The translations under genes were made by a program, and so were the position numbers. This document shows positions 25,385-33,911 of a stretch of DNA of 64,000 bases, one piece after another (the first letter of the stretch is position 1; every line of letters starts with the position of its first letter). The notes beneath the pieces are model-generated. The model was not told where the DNA came from. It was given only the letters and a program-made list of their open reading frames with translations, and searched no databases. This stretch comes from Corynebacterium suranareeae (GTDB taxonomy: Bacteria > Actinomycetota > Actinomycetes > Mycobacteriales > Mycobacteriaceae), in assembly GCF_002355155.1 (NCBI RefSeq), contig NZ_AP017369.1:124001-188000 (forward strand), written 5' to 3'.

Positions 25385-25717
25385 ATGACCACCCCGACTT
25401 CCCCCTTGCTGCCGCTGGCCTCCGACGGTTGTGGATGCTGCGCGCCCTCTACGCCGTCCGCGACCGTCTCCGCCCCGGCCGTGGCCGCGGCAACCGATGC
25501 AACACTTGAAGGTCCCACCACCTACCAGGTCACAGGCATGACCTGCGGACACTGCGCCGGCAACGTCACCGAGGCGGTGAGCGCTCTGCCCCAGGTCGAC
25601 GACGTCCAGGTCGACCTCATCGCCGGTGGGGTCTCCATCGTCACGGTCACGGGTTCCGTGCCCCTGGAAACCGTTCACCGGGCAATTGAGGAGACCGGCT
25701 ACACCGTCTTGTCCTGA
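25385..25717 (+). CDS. Copper chaperone (HMA domain) with Cys-rich head
   Basis: A 110-residue protein. Residues about 1-40 are low-complexity with GCGCCAPS; residues about 43-110 form a heavy-metal-associated domain with the copper motif GMTCGHCAGNV. It would carry Cu(I) to the CopB ATPase encoded 50 bases downstream, which lacks an HMA domain of its own. The ATG at 25385 follows AGGAG, and the upstream frame overlaps the promoter, so the shorter protein is preferred. Confidence 0.87.
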   Translation: MTTPTSPLLPLASDGCGCCAPSTPSATVSAPAVAAATDATLEGPTTYQVTGMTCGHCAGNVTEAVSALPQVDDVQVDLIAGGVSIVTVTGSVPLETVHRAIEETGYTVLS

Positions 25718-25767
25718 TCGATTCGCCCATCATCTCGACCCCGACTGGGTTGAGCGGAAGGAACCTC

Positions 25768-27990
25768 ATGAGCACTCCCCACCACCACGGTGATCACCCC
25801 GCTCCGGAAACAGACCACACCCACCACCCGAATCATGCCGGTCACGAGCACCATGCGGATGCCGCCACCCACGGCCAGGCCATGCCGCACGATCATCCGC
25901 ATTCCACTGTCGATGAAGAACACCAGGTCCACAGTCACGGTGAACACGCCGGCCACAGCGCCGCGATGTTCCGGGACCGCTTCTGGTGGTCGCTGATCCT
26001 GTCGGTTCCGGTGGTGTTCTTCAGCCCGATGTTCGCCGACCTGCTGGGATATAATATTCCGGAGATTCCGGGAGCCTACTGGATTCCTCCGGTCCTGGGC
26101 ACGATCATCTTCCTCTACGGCGGCACCCCCTTCCTCAAGGGCGCAATGACCGAGCTGAAATCCCGCCAACCGGGCATGATGCTCCTGATCGCCATGGCGA
26201 TCACCGTGGCGTTTATCGCCTCCTGGGTCACCACCCTGGGGCTGGGCGGGTTCCACCTAGATTTCTGGTGGGAACTGGCCCTGCTGGTGACCATCATGCT
26301 GCTAGGCCACTGGCTGGAGATGCGCGCTCTTGGTGCAGCCTCCTCCGCGCTTGACGCGCTGGCAGCGCTCCTGCCCGATGAGGCCGAGAAGGTCGTCGAC
26401 GGGACCACCCGCACCGTAGCGATCTCAGAGCTGGCCGTCGACGATGTCGTGCTGGTCCGAGCCGGTGCCCGCGTCCCGGCCGACGGGACCATCATCGACG
26501 GAGCGGCCGAATTCGATGAGGCCATGATCACAGGCGAATCCCGACCCGTCTACCGGGATACCGGTGAGACCGTGGTGGCCGGCACCGTGGCCACCGACAA
26601 CACCGTCCGTATCCGGGTGGAGGCCACCGGTGGGGACACCGCCCTGGCAGGCATCCAGCGCATGGTCGCCGACGCCCAGGCCTCCTCCTCCCGGGCCCAG
26701 GCCCTGGCCGATCGAGCCGCAGCCTTCCTGTTCTGGTTCGCCCTGATCGCAGCCCTGATCACCGCGGTGGTCTGGACCATCATCGGCAGCCCCGACGACG
26801 CGGTAGTCCGCGCCGTGACCGTGCTGATCATCGCCTGCCCGCACGCCCTGGGCCTGGCCATCCCGCTGGTCATCGCGATCTCCTCCGAGCGCGCCGCGAA
26901 ATCCGGGGTGCTCATCAAGGACCGCATGGCACTCGAGCACATGCGCACCATCGACGTCGTGCTCTTCGACAAGACCGGCACCCTGACCGAAGGCGCACAC
27001 GCCGTCACCGGCGTGGCTCCGGCCACGGGTATCGCCGAGGGTGAGCTGCTGGCCCTGGCCGCCGCCGCTGAGGCCGATAGTGAGCACCCCGTGGCCCGCG
27101 CGATCGTGACTGCCGCGGCCGCACACCCGGAGGCCTCGCAGCGTCAGCTGCGCGCAACCGGTTTCACCGCCGCCTCCGGCCGCGGGATCCGGGCCACCGT
27201 CGACGGTGCCGAAATCCTCGTGGGCGGGCCGAACATGCTACGCGAGTTCAATCTGACCACCCCAGGTGAGCTCGCCGACATCACCGGTTCCTGGGCACAG
27301 CGAGGTGCCGGAGTGCTCCATGTCGTCCGCGACGGTGAGATCATCGGTGCGGTGGCAGTGGAGGACAAAATCCGCCCCGAATCCCGCGCGGCGGTACGCG
27401 CCCTGCAGTCCCGTGGTGTCAAGGTGGCGATGATCACCGGCGACGCCCAGCAAGTGGCCCACGCCGTCGGTCAGGACTTAGGCATTGATGAGGTCTTCGC
27501 CGAGGTCCTGCCGCAGGACAAGGACACCAAGGTCACCCAGCTGCAGGAGCGCGGTCTGAGCGTGGCCATGGTCGGCGACGGTGTCAATGACGCCCCGGCC
27601 CTGGCCCGGGCCGAGGTCGGTATTGCGATTGGCGCGGGTACAGATGTGGCGATGGAGTCCGCCGGGGTGGTCCTGGCCAGTGATGATCCCCGGGCCGTGC
27701 TGTCGATGATCGAGCTCTCCCATGCCAGCTACCGCAAGATGGTCCAGAACCTGGTCTGGGCGACCGGGTACAACATCGTGGCCGTTCCCCTGGCCGCCGG
27801 AGTGCTCGCCCCTATCGGTGTGCTGCTTCCCCCGGCGGCCGCCGCCATCTTGATGTCCCTGTCCACGATCATCGTCGCCCTCAACGCCCAGCTGCTACGC
27901 CGGATCGACCTGGACCCGGCTCACCTAGCTCCGACCGACGGGAAGGAGGAACACAGTGGGTCGATATCCCCCGTAACCGTTACTGACTGA
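25768..27990 (+). CDS. copB: Copper-exporting P1B-type ATPase, CopB class
   Basis: A 740-residue heavy-metal ATPase. The N-terminus is a long His-rich tail (first 70 residues contain about 20 His) instead of HMA domains. Key motifs: TGES actuator loop (AMITGESRPVYRDTG), the transmembrane metal site IACPHALGLAIPL with Cys357-Pro-His, phosphorylation site DKTGTLTEG (Asp401), HP motif DSEHPVARA and hinge VGDGVNDAPALA. CPH places it in the CopB (P1B-3) group, usually exporting Cu(II) or Ag rather than Cu(I). Start ATG 25768 has AAGGAA before it; a TTG at 25750 is disfavoured. Confidence 0.95.
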   Translation: MSTPHHHGDHPAPETDHTHHPNHAGHEHHADAATHGQAMPHDHPHSTVDEEHQVHSHGEHAGHSAAMFRDRFWWSLILSVPVVFFSPMFADLLGYNIPEIPGAYWIPPVLGTIIFLYGGTPFLKGAMTELKSRQPGMMLLIAMAITVAFIASWVTTLGLGGFHLDFWWELALLVTIMLLGHWLEMRALGAASSALDALAALLPDEAEKVVDGTTRTVAISELAVDDVVLVRAGARVPADGTIIDGAAEFDEAMITGESRPVYRDTGETVVAGTVATDNTVRIRVEATGGDTALAGIQRMVADAQASSSRAQALADRAAAFLFWFALIAALITAVVWTIIGSPDDAVVRAVTVLIIACPHALGLAIPLVIAISSERAAKSGVLIKDRMALEHMRTIDVVLFDKTGTLTEGAHAVTGVAPATGIAEGELLALAAAAEADSEHPVARAIVTAAAAHPEASQRQLRATGFTAASGRGIRATVDGAEILVGGPNMLREFNLTTPGELADITGSWAQRGAGVLHVVRDGEIIGAVAVEDKIRPESRAAVRALQSRGVKVAMITGDAQQVAHAVGQDLGIDEVFAEVLPQDKDTKVTQLQERGLSVAMVGDGVNDAPALARAEVGIAIGAGTDVAMESAGVVLASDDPRAVLSMIELSHASYRKMVQNLVWATGYNIVAVPLAAGVLAPIGVLLPPAAAAILMSLSTIIVALNAQLLRRIDLDPAHLAPTDGKEEHSGSISPVTVTD

Positions 27991-28037
27991 CCTTGTCTCT
28001 CGACCCCTAACTCACACCACCTTTGAAAGGAACGCTC

Positions 28038-28652
28038 ATGAAACGCAGCATTACCCTCGCCGCCTTGGTACTGACCTCCACCCTGGCGCTGACCGCCTGC
28101 AGCGACGCCACCGACAACTCCGACGATGCCGACACCACCAGCACCACGACGGCAACCGCAGAGACCAACGAGACCCACCAGGAAGACACCACCACTGCCG
28201 ACGACGGTGGTCATGACATGGAGCACCCGGAAGACGGTGGCCCGCCCCCGGAGGGCATCACTGAAGCCACGGATCCGACCTACCCGGTCGGCTCCGAGGT
28301 GATGCTCAGGGCTGATCACATGCCGGGCATGGACGGTGCGCAGGCCACGATCTCCGGGGCCTTCGACACCACCACCTACTCGGTCAGCTACACCCCGACT
28401 GACGGTGGTGAGCCGGTCACCGATCACCGGTGGGTCGTGCACGAGGAGCTTGTCGACCCGGGCGAGGCACCGCTCCCCGGCGGCACCGAGGTGGTCCTGA
28501 ACGCCGAGCACATGCCGGGAATGCAGGGCGCGACCGCCACCATCGACTACTCCACGCAGGAAACGGTCTACATGGTCGACATTGACACCGGGGAGATGAC
28601 CATGATCAACCACAAATGGGTCACCGAGAGCGAGATCCAACCCGCCGAATAG
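28038..28652 (+). CDS. DUF1541 (YdhK-like) lipoprotein
   Basis: A 204-residue lipoprotein with signal MKRSITLAALVLTSTLALTAC and lipobox Cys, an acidic Thr/Asp/Glu linker (about 20-75) and two tandem DUF1541 repeats, each containing DHMPGM/EHMPGM followed by a Gln/Ala-rich strand and a closing DHRWV or NHKWV. The repeated His-Met motif could bind metal. The family is often found beside copper ATPases; its function is not established. Last gene of the copB unit, 47 bases after copB. Start ATG 28038 follows AAAGG. Confidence 0.85.
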   Translation: MKRSITLAALVLTSTLALTACSDATDNSDDADTTSTTTATAETNETHQEDTTTADDGGHDMEHPEDGGPPPEGITEATDPTYPVGSEVMLRADHMPGMDGAQATISGAFDTTTYSVSYTPTDGGEPVTDHRWVVHEELVDPGEAPLPGGTEVVLNAEHMPGMQGATATIDYSTQETVYMVDIDTGEMTMINHKWVTESEIQPAE

Positions 28653-29007
28653 TCCACCCACCCTGAACCGCAAGACCAGACAAGGCACCCGCTCCAGAGT
28701 CGGTCATCAATCACTGCCGACCATGCCGCAGCACACCAGCCACACACGGAACCTGCACGCCCACAGGACCCACGCTGAGGTAGACCTTCTGTGTCACTGC
28801 TTCTCTTAGTCAGGGAAATATGCCCTGGAATGACCCTGGTGACAGGAGTTCATTCCAGGGCTTTGTCTCTGCCCACAGGCCCGGTCTCTTGGGGTACCTG
28901 CATCCGCCCAGCGAGGTTGCGGAACAACCACCGCACCAGTTGCCGGGAAGGTCGTGAGTGGGTCGCCGCAGGCTAAAGTGATGCGCTCTAATTCCGGAAG
29001 CGTTGCG
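28653..29007. other. Gene-free stretch with an 11-bp perfect stem
   Basis: No convincing gene. A perfect inverted repeat CCCTGGAATGA (28823-28833) / TCATTCCAGGG (28850-28860) with a 16-base loop is followed by CTTTGTCT and may be the terminator of the copper operon or the end of a lost element. GC content and style change downstream of it. Confidence 0.5.
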
Positions 29008-29241
29008 TCACTCTGGAGAGTGCTGTAACGGGGCTGCCCACGGATCGCCGAAGATCAGCTGGGTCCGGCAATGCGCGACCTGCGGCAGGGCAAGAAACTT
29101 GTCAATGATCAGAGCCTGCAGCGCTGTACTATCAGACACCGCGACGTGGACGAGGTAGTCCTCATTACCACTCACGTTGTAGAGCGCAAGAGTCTCCGGC
29201 AGCGCCTTCAAACAGTTCGACTTCACCTCACTGCGCATATC
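29008..29241 (-). pseudogene. C-terminal fragment of an Lrp/AsnC-family regulator
   Basis: About 75 residues covering the effector-binding (RAM) domain of an Lrp-type regulator: VKSNCLKALPETLALYNVSG, then NEDYLVHVAVSDSTALQAL and KFLALPQVAHCRTQLIFGDP. The helix-turn-helix half is missing, and the frame loses homology at about 29240. It is a remnant left by rearrangement inside the island and is unlikely to bind DNA. Confidence 0.7.
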
Positions 29242-29328
29242 AAACACACCCTAGTGCGGAAGCCGGCCTTTCCGGTATCAGCCGGTTGACGAGCTCGCCC
29301 ATCCTGCCCAGCAGCTACAGCGCAGGTC

Positions 29329-29420
29329 TTGTTGTGCACGGGACTTCTGACCCCATTTGTACACATAGACCCTAAGCACATAATGGTCAAAAGACGTGTG
29401 AACAACCCTGCTCACCATAT
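29329..29420 (-). repeat. Diverged inverted repeat, left copy (possible resolution-site relic)
   Basis: Read on the minus strand this segment aligns with the plus strand at 33818-33910: both carry AGCAGGG-TGT-CACACG-CT--TGACCA-TAT and, after a short indel, GTCAGAAGTCCCGT. The two copies are inverted and enclose the alcohol dehydrogenase and HEPN genes. They look like ends or recombination sites of one transposon family next to the resolvase gene. Confidence 0.6.
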
Positions 29421-29579
29421 ATTCGTGCGATCGTCTCTAACATCGGCAAGCGACTCCATGCTGCCGAAGGCCTACTCTGCTTTACGAGTGGCAGCATAGA
29501 ACATGCATTGCGGCCGTCTTCAAGTGATGGCGGACCCAAGCCTCGCGTGAAGGCTAAGGTCCGACGACACGTCCAGGAT

Positions 29580-30758
29580 TTACGGTTTGAGCACCACCTT
29601 GATGCAGCCGTCCTGCTTCTTCTGGAACTTCTCGTACATCGCTGGCGCCTCCTCCAACGGCGCGGTATGCGTCTTGAGGTCGAGCACACCCAGCGGATCG
29701 GACGGGTCGTCCACCAGCGGCAGCAGCATCTCGGTCCAGGAGCGCACGTTGCACTGGCCCATCCGCAGCTGGATCTGCTTGTCGAACATCGTCATCATCG
29801 GCATCGGGTCCTTCATGCCGCCGTACACGCCGCTGATTGAGATCGTCCCGCCACGGCGAACGGAGTCGATGGCGGTGTACAACGCACTCATCCGGTCCAC
29901 TCCGGCCCTCTCCATTGCCTTGCGGCCCAGCGGCGACGGCAGCTTGCCGACGGCTGCCTGCGCCGCGCTGGCCACCGGCGAACCGTGCGCCTCCATGCCA
30001 ACGGCGTCGACCACGGAGTTCGGGCCACGCCCGTCAGTCAGGTCCTTGAGCTGTTCCGCCACGCCGTCCTCGGAGGAATCCAGCGTTTCAATGCTGTAAC
30101 GCTCGGCCATGGCGCGACGCTCGGGCACTGCATCCGTCGCGATCACCCGGTAGCCCAGGTGCTTGCCTATCCGGGCGCTCATCTGGCCGATCGGGCCCAG
30201 ACCCAGCACCGCCAGCGAGCCGCCGTCGGGGACTGCCGCGTAGTCCACGGCCTGCCAGGCGGTGGGCACGACGTCGGAAAGAAACAGGTAGCGCTCGTCT
30301 TCGCCGACGTTGGGAACCTTGATTGCCCCGTAGTCCGCGTGCGGCACGCGCAGGTACTCCGCCTGCCCGCCGGGCACCGAGCCGTAAAGCCGCGAGTAAC
30401 CGAGGAACTGGGCGCCGGTGCCGTATTCGCGGACCTGGGTGGTTTCACACTGCGACTGCAGGCCCTGGCGACACATGAAACAGTGGCCACAGGAAATGTT
30501 GAAGGGGATGACCACCCGGTCCCCGGGCTTGATGTGAGTGACGGCCGAGCCGACCTCCTCGACGATGCCCATGGGCTCATGGCCGATGATGTCGCCCTTG
30601 TCCATGAACGGGGTCAGCACCTCATAGAGGTGCAGGTCAGATCCGCAGATGGCAGTTGAGGTGACCCGGATGACCGCATCGGTGGGCTCCTGGATCTGTG
30701 GGTCCGGAACCTCCTCCACACTCACCGTGTTTGACGCCTGCCAGGTCAACGCTTTCAT
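29580..30758 (-). CDS. Zinc-dependent alcohol dehydrogenase (formaldehyde-dehydrogenase-like)
   Basis: A 392-residue medium-chain dehydrogenase. Catalytic zinc ligands CGSDLH and GHEPMGIVEEVG are present, and the structural-zinc loop has the Cys set CGHCFMCRQGLQSQC. The Rossmann motif is VLGLGPIGQ. The long insert after the nucleotide domain (residues about 250-300) resembles the glutathione-independent formaldehyde dehydrogenase/threonine dehydrogenase-like group. Substrate unknown. Start ATG 30758 has a strong AAGGAGGA site. It stands alone with high GC, between the inverted-repeat relics, and was probably acquired from another actinobacterium. Confidence 0.88.
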   Translation of the reverse strand: MKALTWQASNTVSVEEVPDPQIQEPTDAVIRVTSTAICGSDLHLYEVLTPFMDKGDIIGHEPMGIVEEVGSAVTHIKPGDRVVIPFNISCGHCFMCRQGLQSQCETTQVREYGTGAQFLGYSRLYGSVPGGQAEYLRVPHADYGAIKVPNVGEDERYLFLSDVVPTAWQAVDYAAVPDGGSLAVLGLGPIGQMSARIGKHLGYRVIATDAVPERRAMAERYSIETLDSSEDGVAEQLKDLTDGRGPNSVVDAVGMEAHGSPVASAAQAAVGKLPSPLGRKAMERAGVDRMSALYTAIDSVRRGGTISISGVYGGMKDPMPMMTMFDKQIQLRMGQCNVRSWTEMLLPLVDDPSDPLGVLDLKTHTAPLEEAPAMYEKFQKKQDGCIKVVLKP

Positions 30759-30929
30759 GTGTCCTCCTTGCCAGGGCGGCCGTCTCGGGTGAAACGTCGC
30801 CACTGTTCGGTTGGTTGTGACCGGCTATACTAAAAACACGGAAGGCGGGTAACCAATATCCCGACGGGTCCTAGGGCATGTCTCCTAGCTGAAGATCCTG
30901 CGACGGATGCACTCGCAAAGCATGATCGA

Positions 30930-31247
30930 GTGAGTAATAGTGGATGTCATCTCACGTTAAAACCAGATGAAACAGGTGTAATGGGGTACAACGGCGGACC
31001 GACTATTGATGGTCTCGCGTTTCCGGCCATTCTCGGATCCACATTCCTGCTCGCTTTGGTGGGCACCATTGTCCCAACAGAGATTCGTGACCCAGCGGCA
31101 GACAAGAATATTGTCACCGGCCGCCACATGCTTGAGGTCCTAGCTCGGGTACACAGAGAGATTCTCGATGCTTGGGACAAGGAACCGACAGAAGACCATC
31201 CAGATGCAGCTATACCCGATGCCGAATCCAACGATGGAGACTTATAA
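30930..31247 (+). CDS. Small single-span membrane protein upstream of the HEPN gene
   Basis: Up to 105 residues (GTG 30930) or 88 (ATG 30981). One membrane segment, GLAFPAILGSTFLLALVGTIVP, is followed by a charged, partly helical cytoplasmic part and an acidic tail. I do not recognise a family. Its TAA ends two bases before the ATG of the HEPN-type gene, so the two are tightly coupled and probably work together, either as membrane anchor or as antitoxin-like partner; that is inference. Confidence 0.6.
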   Translation: MSNSGCHLTLKPDETGVMGYNGGPTIDGLAFPAILGSTFLLALVGTIVPTEIRDPAADKNIVTGRHMLEVLARVHREILDAWDKEPTEDHPDAAIPDAESNDGDL

Positions 31248-31249
31248 CT

Positions 31250-32812
31250 ATGGGTTCAACAGTGCACTTTTTTATCCCGCTTGGCCGGGCGCTCCCAGTG
31301 CCTGACGGCTTCAATAAGACCAAATACCCATCTGGGCAGCAAAAGACAGAGGAAGGGGTGATCGCCCCGACCACAGACAGCGCACACTTCATCTTCCATC
31401 AGCGTGTACTCCAGGGTTCTCCGCACCTGCCGATGGAAGCCGGTTTCGAGATTGCCGCCAAGAGGACACATACCCAGCCCCGGCAAGAAAGTCCTCCTGG
31501 CATCCTGCGCACTGCCCATCAGACGGTCGTTGAAGCCATGGTGGAGTTGGATTACGCGCCCCTGGTCGCTGCCCAGGATCTGAACAATGACGCCCCAGAC
31601 GAAATAACTAGGGCCTTCGACTATGCAGTCTCGGAGCTAAATATTCTCCTCCGGGCAATCGCCATGGCCCTGGATGAACCGCTCAGGATCGTGGCAAGGG
31701 AATCGCTTCCCCCGATGATTCCGATCGCAACCTCTGATACCAAACCGTGGGAGATGATCGACAAGACCGATCTACCGGATGTGGAAAGCTTCAGCATCTT
31801 CAACGTCAACTGGAATATACCTATCGCTCCTGACAGCACTCAGGAGCATGCTCAACTGGACACCTGGATCGATGCTGCACTGGTAAATCTATCCACCACA
31901 GGACCGTTCATCACCTATCGTGACTTCCGACGCGAGGCTGATCTGACCTTTTTTGCGGAAGGTAACTACCGGACTGCAATCATCCTGTATGCCTCTGCCT
32001 GTGAGTCTCTATTGGATGAACTTCTGCAACACAACCTTTGGGAGCAGAATCTGCGCCCAGAAGAAGCGGCAAGCAAATTCCTAAACCAGAGAGGTAGCCC
32101 CCGAGGCATCGTCGATCTTGTTAAGAACGAACTGGGGAAGTTCTACTCAGGGTGGGGCCGTAACACCCCCGAGGTCATTATTAGGTGGATCACCTACGTC
32201 ACTGATCTTCGAAACCAAGCTATCCATGATGGGTATCTACCCACCTCAAGTGAATTGCGCACTTGCGTGGAGACAGTCAACGCTCTTGTAGAGTTTCTAG
32301 CCGATCAAGCCTTTGAAACCAGAACAAGGCGGCCTATCACTGCACTTGCTTTTCTCGGTCGAGCGGGTCTTGAATCTCGAGGTGGCTGGGATGAACAGTT
32401 TTCTAGCTATGAAGCCGGCCTGACCGATGTGAACTTTCGACTCAGAGTTTTCCGGAGATGGGGGAGTGCGCTGTCATACTTCCGGGCTGGCGACCGTAAG
32501 AGACCAGTGCCGAGCACCGAGCAGTCCACTTGCTACATGGTAACTTACCCACAGGGCAAAACTGAGGTTTTCCTTGTAGACCAAAACGGCGTTATGGCGC
32601 AGCCGATCACCCGCGAAGAGGTCATTCTGCCCGCTACAGCCGAGGAAAGCATTCGGCGCTTTGAATACCTGAATGCTCCGATTCCTACAGTGACAAATCT
32701 TCCATACGAAAAGCTCACCCTCCGAGAGGAACCAAGGTGGGAGCATTATGTTTACGATGTGCTTCCAGGCCACGAGGTTGTCTTCTCCACTTTGTGGGAA
32801 TTTGAAAACTAA
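31250..32812 (+). CDS. Unknown 520-residue protein with a HEPN-like segment
   Basis: No overall family recognised. The middle (about residues 220-350) is helical and resembles a HEPN domain: AEGNYRTAIILYASACESLL on one helix and LRNQAIHDGYLPTSSEL on the other, where Arg321-N-Q-A-I-His326 fits the RxxxxH ribonuclease motif. The N-terminus and a beta-rich C-terminal 130 residues are unassigned. No membrane segment. The ATG at 31250 was chosen over an earlier start because it follows GGAG and the stop of the small membrane gene. HEPN proteins are common in toxin-antitoxin and anti-phage systems; a defence role here is inferred from that and from the mobile context. Confidence 0.6.
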   Translation: MGSTVHFFIPLGRALPVPDGFNKTKYPSGQQKTEEGVIAPTTDSAHFIFHQRVLQGSPHLPMEAGFEIAAKRTHTQPRQESPPGILRTAHQTVVEAMVELDYAPLVAAQDLNNDAPDEITRAFDYAVSELNILLRAIAMALDEPLRIVARESLPPMIPIATSDTKPWEMIDKTDLPDVESFSIFNVNWNIPIAPDSTQEHAQLDTWIDAALVNLSTTGPFITYRDFRREADLTFFAEGNYRTAIILYASACESLLDELLQHNLWEQNLRPEEAASKFLNQRGSPRGIVDLVKNELGKFYSGWGRNTPEVIIRWITYVTDLRNQAIHDGYLPTSSELRTCVETVNALVEFLADQAFETRTRRPITALAFLGRAGLESRGGWDEQFSSYEAGLTDVNFRLRVFRRWGSALSYFRAGDRKRPVPSTEQSTCYMVTYPQGKTEVFLVDQNGVMAQPITREEVILPATAEESIRRFEYLNAPIPTVTNLPYEKLTLREEPRWEHYVYDVLPGHEVVFSTLWEFEN

Positions 32813-32866
32813 AGATCCCTTTAGGACTTATAAAACTTTTGCCGCAATTACTAAAATCGCAGGTAA

Positions 32867-33457
32867 TTACTCTTCCAACTTGGTTTCTCTATGCTGGCTG
32901 CATTGATCGACCCACCCCTGCACTACCCTCGCAACATCTTTAGGAAGTTTCTTGTTGAATACTTTGTTGGCAGTGACTACTTCGATTTTAAGATCTTTGA
33001 CCGGCTGGTGAACGGCGGGCGTGAACCCCATAATCTGGGCCAATGGGATCTCGACTTCGGCGATATCTCCCACTGGGAAGTGCTGCCCTTTACCGCTCCC
33101 ACTGTGTCTCCATGAGCCTAGCCACATGGTGGTCCATCTGAGGCGCGGCAGTTCCCCGGTGTGGATTAGTGGATCGGTAACCGTAGTTTCTGTTCTTCCT
33201 GCGTTCTTAGCAATCACGATCAAAGAGGCCTTGGGATAATCTCTATCGCCTTCTGGAATCACTTCCGACCCATAGACGGAAAAATCCAGTTTTACCCTCG
33301 CTCCGCTGCTCCACCATTGCCAAATCGCAGTAAAAATGGATGCAACTAAGGCAAGCGAAGCAAAAACGTTTGAGGCGGTCCAGAATTCTGGTTCTGGGTT
33401 CACTATTTCCACGGGGAACGGCGCAATGGCGAAGTACACGCCGGGATTGTATCTCAC
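32867..33457 (-). CDS. Unknown protein with one N-terminal membrane segment
   Basis: Up to 196 residues. A membrane span lies near residues 28-50 (NVFASLALVASIFTAIWQWW), followed by a beta-rich cytoplasmic or external domain without a recognised motif and a C-terminal Lys/Glu tail. The start is uncertain. It converges on the HEPN gene with 54 bases between the stops, and a possible short gene lies just upstream on the same strand. Function not known. Confidence 0.55.
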   Translation of the reverse strand: MRYNPGVYFAIAPFPVEIVNPEPEFWTASNVFASLALVASIFTAIWQWWSSGARVKLDFSVYGSEVIPEGDRDYPKASLIVIAKNAGRTETTVTDPLIHTGELPRLRWTTMWLGSWRHSGSGKGQHFPVGDIAEVEIPLAQIMGFTPAVHQPVKDLKIEVVTANKVFNKKLPKDVARVVQGWVDQCSQHRETKLEE

Positions 33458-33470
33458 GATACAGCTGCAC

Positions 33471-33599
33471 TCAGCTCTCGATGTTGGAGCCAGGGTGAGC
33501 CCATGCTTTCAGGCATCGGTAGTAAGCGAGGCTTTGCATGATCACATTGGCTGGGTCATGCTCCTTTTCTCCAAAGGTACAAAGAATGTCATGGGTCAA
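33471..33599 (-). CDS. Possible short gene or gene fragment
   Basis: A 42-residue frame from TTG 33599, open upstream to about 33640, reading THDILCTFGEKEHDPANVIM then SLAYYRCLKAWAHPGSNIES. The composition looks protein-like. It stops 14 bases before the start of the 196-residue gene. It may be the tail of a deleted gene. Confidence 0.35.
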   Translation of the reverse strand: MTHDILCTFGEKEHDPANVIMQSLAYYRCLKAWAHPGSNIES

Positions 33600-33734
33600 A
33601 CTAAGGATTTCCCTCGCAGAAAATTCTGCCCGAATTTCCCGTCACTTTACTGTCCTTTGGAACCCTTTGAGTAATATAGAATAAATTATGCGTTAAGTGA
33701 CAATTTTCGTAGGTGTGCACATGTCGGTCGAGAA

Positions 33735-33762
33735 TGTCACGTAAACGATCGTTTATGTGACA
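33735..33762. promoter_or_regulatory. 28-bp near-perfect palindrome (resolvase-site candidate)
   Basis: TGTCACGTAAACGA faces TCGTTTATGTGACA, 13 of 14 pairs matching, in the gene-free stretch 33640-33911 beside the serine resolvase gene. TGTC...GACA-ended arms are typical of resolvase subsites. A second TGACCA-CTATC-TGGTCA repeat lies at 33845-33861 within the diverged inverted repeat. Confidence 0.5.
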
Positions 33763-33817
33763 CACATCGAAAAATATCGTTGTCAGGGCCAGAAGGCGAT
33801 TGGCACAAACACGGCCT

Positions 33818-33910
33818 AGTCAGCAGGGCTGTGCACACGCCTCCTGACCACTATCTGGTCACTACATGCGTGCACAAGACGACAAGTGTCAGAAGTCCCG
33901 TTCAGCAACC
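33818..33910 (+). repeat. Diverged inverted repeat, right copy
   Basis: Partner of 29329-29420 (opposite orientation). It ends directly at the 3' end of the resolvase gene and contains AGCAGGGCTGTGCACACG and GTCAGAAGTCCCGT. Probably part of the transposon that brought the resolvase. Confidence 0.6.
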
Positions 33911-33911
33911 C

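Noticed and set aside
28791..28976. 61-residue frame after the DUF1541 gene
   Set aside because: It spans the 11-bp stem structure, has no ribosome site and no recognisable motif.
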